DNA of 64,000 nucleotides, from assembly GCF_019458805.1 (NCBI RefSeq), contig NZ_JAIBOA010000018.1:1-64000 (forward strand). The letters run 5' to 3'. The position numbers were made by a program, and so were the translations under genes. The DNA comes from Actinomadura parmotrematis (GTDB taxonomy: Bacteria; Actinomycetota; Actinomycetes; Streptosporangiales; Streptosporangiaceae). The notes beneath the pieces are model-generated. The model was not told the DNA's origin and made no database searches. It worked only from the letters and a program-made list of their open reading frames with translations. Position 1 is the stretch's first letter. The number at the start of each line of letters is the position of its first letter. Of the stretch, positions 63,412 through 64,000 are shown piece by piece.

Positions 63412-64000
63412 GTGGGTGCCATCCGATTCTCGCTCTTCTACGAGCACCAGCTGCCGCGGCCCTGGGACGACGGGCAGGAGGCGCGGCTCTACCGGGACGC
63501 GCTGGACCAGATCGAGATCGCGGACCGGATCGGGTTCGACATCGTCTGGGAGGTCGAGCACCACTTCCTGGAGGAGTACTCGCACTCGTCGGCGCCCGAG
63601 GTGTTCCTCGCGGCCGCGTCGCAGCGGACGAAGCGGATCCGGCTCGGGCACGGGATCGTGCAGCTGCCGCCGGAGGTGAACCATCCGGCGCGGGTCGCCG
63701 AGCGGATCGCGACGCTGGACCTGGTGTCGGGCGGGCGCGTCGAGTTCGGGACGGGGGAGTCCAGCTCCAGCGCCGAGCTCGGCGGGTTCGGGATCCGGCG
63801 GTCGGCGAAACGGGGCGAGTGGGAGGACGCGGTCGACGCCGTCACCCGCATGTTCGTCGAGGAGCCGTTCGCCGGGTGGGACTCCCCGCACCTGCGGATG
63901 CCGCCGCGCAACGTCATCCCGAAGACCGTGCAGAAGCCGCATCCGCCCCTGTGGGTGGCGTGCTCGCGGCGCGAGACGATCGAGTTCGCCGCCCGCAACG
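63412..64000 (+). CDS. LLM-class flavin-dependent oxidoreductase (cut by window end)
   Basis: At least 196 residues are visible. The start AIRFSLFYEHQLPRPW, EIADRIGFDIVWEVEHHFLE, SAPEVFLAAASQRT, LGHGIVQLPPEVNHPARVAE, LDLVSGGRVEFGTGES and PLWVACSRRETIEFAA are typical of luciferase-like monooxygenases that use FMNH2 or F420. GTG at 63412 is chosen because AGGTGGAG lies ahead and the family core starts three residues later; GTG at 63406 is possible. The C-terminus lies beyond 64000. The palindrome it shares with the divergent CoA-transferase suggests joint control. Confidence 0.9.
   Translation, partial: MGAIRFSLFYEHQLPRPWDDGQEARLYRDALDQIEIADRIGFDIVWEVEHHFLEEYSHSSAPEVFLAAASQRTKRIRLGHGIVQLPPEVNHPARVAERIATLDLVSGGRVEFGTGESSSSAELGGFGIRRSAKRGEWEDAVDAVTRMFVEEPFAGWDSPHLRMPPRNVIPKTVQKPHPPLWVACSRRETIEFAARN

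Noticed and set aside
1..64000. tRNA, rRNA or CRISPR arrays
   Set aside because: No GTTCGANTC-type arm with matching acceptor stem, no rRNA segment and no regularly spaced repeats were found. A GGTTCGA-like string at the left edge lacks any cloverleaf context.

Overview
The window is very GC-rich chromosomal DNA with strong G/C third-position bias, many GTG starts and some TTG starts, GGAGG-type ribosome sites and several leaderless promoters. This points to a high-GC actinomycete. The mix of genes (XPB helicase with its PF13625-type companion, DUF3027 and sacsin-like ATPase genes, a CU044_5270-family protein behind a sigma factor, serC, a second citrate synthase, pdxH, a DtxR-type regulator, many SpoIIE-type phosphatases and LuxR/SARP regulators) fits Actinomadura or a related Thermomonosporaceae member. 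That placement is inference from gene content. The gene order partly resembles the ercc3-cspB-serC-citA stretch of mycobacteria as I remember it. No rRNA, tRNA, CRISPR array, prophage or obvious antibiotic gene cluster is visible.

Layout. 0-7 kb (minus strand): PEP-mutase-like enzyme, MerR regulator, XPB helicase, small membrane protein, helicase-associated partner, TetR regulator. 7-19 kb: GNAT-like protein, HAD phosphatase, cold-shock protein, MFS transporter, then a plus-strand run of DUF3027, sacsin-like ATPase, alpha/beta hydrolase and HisN-like phosphatase; next DUF2530 and a four-CxxC zinc protein, then MarR plus MFS separated by an unusual repeat block. 19-25 kb: ThpR, a large membrane protein, a secreted propeller-like protein, and a divergent CGNR regulator/TPR pair. 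25-30 kb: signalling genes (STAS protein, GAF-SpoIIE phosphatase, stand-alone response regulator), a decayed methyltransferase, and a sigma factor with its CU044_5270 partner. 30-39 kb: methyltransferase, MarC protein, SARP regulator, haloacetate-dehalogenase-like hydrolase, stand-alone glutamine amidotransferase, serC, and a TnpB (IS200/IS605-type) element with its probable omega-RNA. 39-46 kb: a 930-residue membrane protein ending in a periplasmic-binding-like domain, then citrate synthase, pdxH, an MFS exporter and a DtxR-family regulator. 46-53 kb: a four-domain SpoIIE phosphatase, methyltransferase, tiny membrane protein, DHA2 exporter with a fused winged helix. 53-64 kb: thiolase and enoyl-CoA hydratase-like protein, DeoR, HAD, IclR, a lipoate-ligase-like protein, methyltransferase, a large LuxR-type ATPase regulator, CoA transferase and a luciferase-like oxidoreductase cut by the window end.

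Working together: the helicase genes look like a DNA-repair island; STAS, SpoIIE and HATPase modules suggest partner-switching control of sigma factors; thiolase, hydratase and CoA transferase suggest acyl-CoA catabolism under local repressors. The most unusual items are the single-protein PBP1-type receptor (39.3-42.1 kb), the inverted/direct repeat block at 17.7 kb, a recurring tandem duplication at convergent gene ends, the intact TnpB element, and a recurrent leaderless promoter pattern (TANNNT, 6-8 nt, start codon). No whole novel system could be demonstrated from the sequence alone.
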